Assembly: GCA_017413675.1 (NCBI GenBank)
Contig: JAFPSR010000010.1
Span: 1-6,036 of the forward strand
DNA: 6,036 nt
DNA from: Clostridia bacterium
Lineage (GTDB): Bacteria; Bacillota_A; Clostridia; Christensenellales; UBA1750
Direction: 5' to 3'
Part shown: piece after piece, positions 4,644-6,036 of the stretch
Layout: the number at the start of each line of letters is the position of its first letter
Position numbering within the stretch: the first letter of the stretch is position 1
Translations under genes and position numbers: made by a program
The notes under the pieces: model-generated
Told to the model about the DNA's origin: nothing
Seen by the model: the letters and a program-made list of their open reading frames with translations, nothing else
The model's database searches: none

Positions 4644-6036
4644 ATGGCGGAAAAATACGTTTCTATCAGGGTAACAGCCTTGTATGAGAGACTGTCCAAA
4701 GATGATGACCTGCAAGGCGAATCCAACAGTATTTCTAATCAAAGAATATACTTGGAGGAGTATGCGAGAAAACATGGTTTCAGGAATATCCAACATTTTG
4801 TGGATGATGGCTATACAGGAAAGAATTTCAAGCGGCCTGGTTTTCAGGAAATGCTTTCCGAAATTGAAAAGGGAAATATCGGAACTGTCATTGTGAAAGA
4901 TATGAGTCGTTTTGGTAGAAACTATCTGGAGGTAGGATTTTACACCGAAATACTCTTTCCTAAAAAGGATGTTCGCTTCATTGCTGTGAATAACAGTATT
5001 GACAGCGATCATCCTATGGATAATGATTTCACACCATTCCTGAACATCATGAACGAATGGTATGTCAGAGACACCTCAAATAAAATTCGGGCAATCTTCA
5101 ACTCTAAAATGAATGATGGGCAGCGCTGTAACGGCAGCATCCCATATGGCTATAATAGACTGCCTGAAGATAAACAAACCCTTGTGGTGGATCCGGTAGC
5201 TTCTAAGGTTGTAAAGCGCATCTTTGAACTAGCTTCCGAAAGAAAAGGTCCCACGGAAATAGCCGCAATACTGACGGCAGATGAAATTCTGATCCCCTCC
5301 GCTTATACACTCCGGTATCATCCGGAGCAAAGTAATCACAGATCAGATCCGGACAACTGTCAATGGAGCGGCAGTACGATTTCGGAGATGCTGGGGCGAA
5401 GAGAGTATTTGGGACATACTGTCCTTAGAAAATCCATCTCTACAAATTTCAGGTCAGATACCAGACGAGCTGCGACCGAAGACGAAATGCTTATTTTTCC
5501 AGATACACACGAGCCGATTATCAGCCAGGATTTATGGGATGCTGTTCAAAAATGCAGAAAACGTATTTGGAGAAAACGGCCTGAAGGAAAAACTGTTTAT
5601 GTTAGCAGATATTCAGGATTGCTCTTCTGTGCAGACTGCGGGGCCAGAATGACTTACGAGAATCATCTGAGAAAGAATGGAACAAGGTGGTTTAATTATC
5701 GCTGTGGAACCTATAATAAAAGTTCCCATAACTGCAGTGCTCACTATCTGCCGGAGAAGGCCTTGGATCAATTGATCCTTCGATCTATTCAGCGTATCTC
5801 TGCTCATGTGATCGAAGATGAGGAAGCTTTTGCTAAAGAGCTTCAGATGCAATGGATGGAGCGTAGCGGCGGTAAATCCATTGCTGCTAAAGCGGAGGTC
5901 AGCCAAGCACAGAAACGCCTTAAAGAGCTGGATTCTTTGATCACTACTTTATATGAGAACTATGTATCCGGTATCCTGCCAGACAAACAGTACCTCTCTA
6001 TGGTAAAAAAGTATGATGAGGAACAGCAGCGGTTGG
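4644..6036 (+). CDS. large serine recombinase, TnpX/TndX-like (3' partial)
   Basis: Open for 464 codons to the window edge. The start is ATG at 4644, with AGGAAAG at 4628-4634 placed 9 bases upstream. Residues about 10-150 form the resolvase catalytic domain. The motif YERLS gives the likely nucleophile S18, and KDMSRFGRNYLEVG holds R89 and R92. The NGSIPYGYNR block at 163 opens the recombinase DNA-binding domain (to about 310). A zinc ribbon follows with C329, C332, C354 and C364, then a Glu/Lys-rich coiled coil from about 414 onward. This order is that of the large serine recombinases of Tn4451 (TnpX) and Tn5397 (TndX), which integrate and excise via a circular intermediate. Related proteins are commonly 530-700 residues, so the end is missing only because of the window edge. 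It is AT-richer than the upstream genes. No convincing promoter is visible in the 80 bases between the element end and the start codon. Confidence 0.93.
   Translation, partial: MAEKYVSIRVTALYERLSKDDDLQGESNSISNQRIYLEEYARKHGFRNIQHFVDDGYTGKNFKRPGFQEMLSEIEKGNIGTVIVKDMSRFGRNYLEVGFYTEILFPKKDVRFIAVNNSIDSDHPMDNDFTPFLNIMNEWYVRDTSNKIRAIFNSKMNDGQRCNGSIPYGYNRLPEDKQTLVVDPVASKVVKRIFELASERKGPTEIAAILTADEILIPSAYTLRYHPEQSNHRSDPDNCQWSGSTISEMLGRREYLGHTVLRKSISTNFRSDTRRAATEDEMLIFPDTHEPIISQDLWDAVQKCRKRIWRKRPEGKTVYVSRYSGLLFCADCGARMTYENHLRKNGTRWFNYRCGTYNKSSHNCSAHYLPEKALDQLILRSIQRISAHVIEDEEAFAKELQMQWMERSGGKSIAAKAEVSQAQKRLKELDSLITTLYENYVSGILPDKQYLSMVKKYDEEQQRL

Larger units (their letters stand above)
4562..6036 (+). 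mobile_element. nested serine-recombinase mobile element, left end (partial)
   Basis: The element starts at the junction inside the coupling-protein gene and continues past the window. The visible part is an 80-base leader with short inverted repeats followed by a TnpX/TndX-like recombinase reading inward. GC counted by hand is 35%, 43% and 48% in lines 4741-4800, 5521-5580 and 5881-5940. Lines 1141-1200 and 2041-2100 of the host ICE give 57% and 53%. Whether the element is itself conjugative, mobilisable or carries cargo cannot be told here. Confidence 0.8.

Noticed and set aside
4605..5012. 135-codon minus-strand frame and a 70-codon + frame at 4684-4896
   Set aside because: Both overlap the recombinase catalytic domain, whose frame carries clear catalytic motifs and is open to the window edge.

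Overview
The window looks like part of an integrative and conjugative element (ICE) from a gut-type Firmicute, most likely a clostridial (Lachnospiraceae/Oscillospiraceae-like) host. This is judged from the protein families, the strong AGGAGG-like ribosome binding sites and the moderately high GC of the backbone. All genes read on the + strand and are packed with stop/start overlaps, as in one transfer operon. No rRNA, tRNA, CRISPR array or cargo gene is visible, and no gap between genes exceeds 300 bases.

Region 1 (1-4562) is the ICE backbone. In order it holds: the C-terminal metallopeptidase part of an ArdC-like protein (its start lies before the window); a 49-aa small protein; a DUF3991/TOPRIM primase-like protein; a 107-aa putative ribbon-helix-helix relaxosome accessory protein; a MobP-type HUH relaxase; a PcfB (DUF3801) protein; a 60-aa small protein that resembles the 49-aa one; and the first 168 residues of a VirD4/TraG-type coupling ATPase. 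Together these would protect incoming DNA, nick and pilot the transferred strand, and deliver it to the secretion channel.

Region 2 (about 4562-6036) is a second, nested mobile element. The coupling-protein gene is cut exactly after its Asp-Pro-Lys-Gly codons, and AT-richer foreign DNA begins there. After about 80 bases carrying short overlapping inverted repeats comes a large serine recombinase gene (TnpX/TndX-like), which runs off the right edge. The insertion removes the Walker B half of the ATPase, so the host ICE should be unable to transfer itself unless the nested element excises precisely.

The most notable observations are the nested insertion at a highly conserved codon motif, a very stable pair of tandem hairpins inside the gene just upstream of the relaxase, a terminator-like hairpin inside the relaxase gene, and the two related small proteins flanking the mobilisation block. 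None of the families is new. The arrangement and the unexplained structures are what deserve checking.
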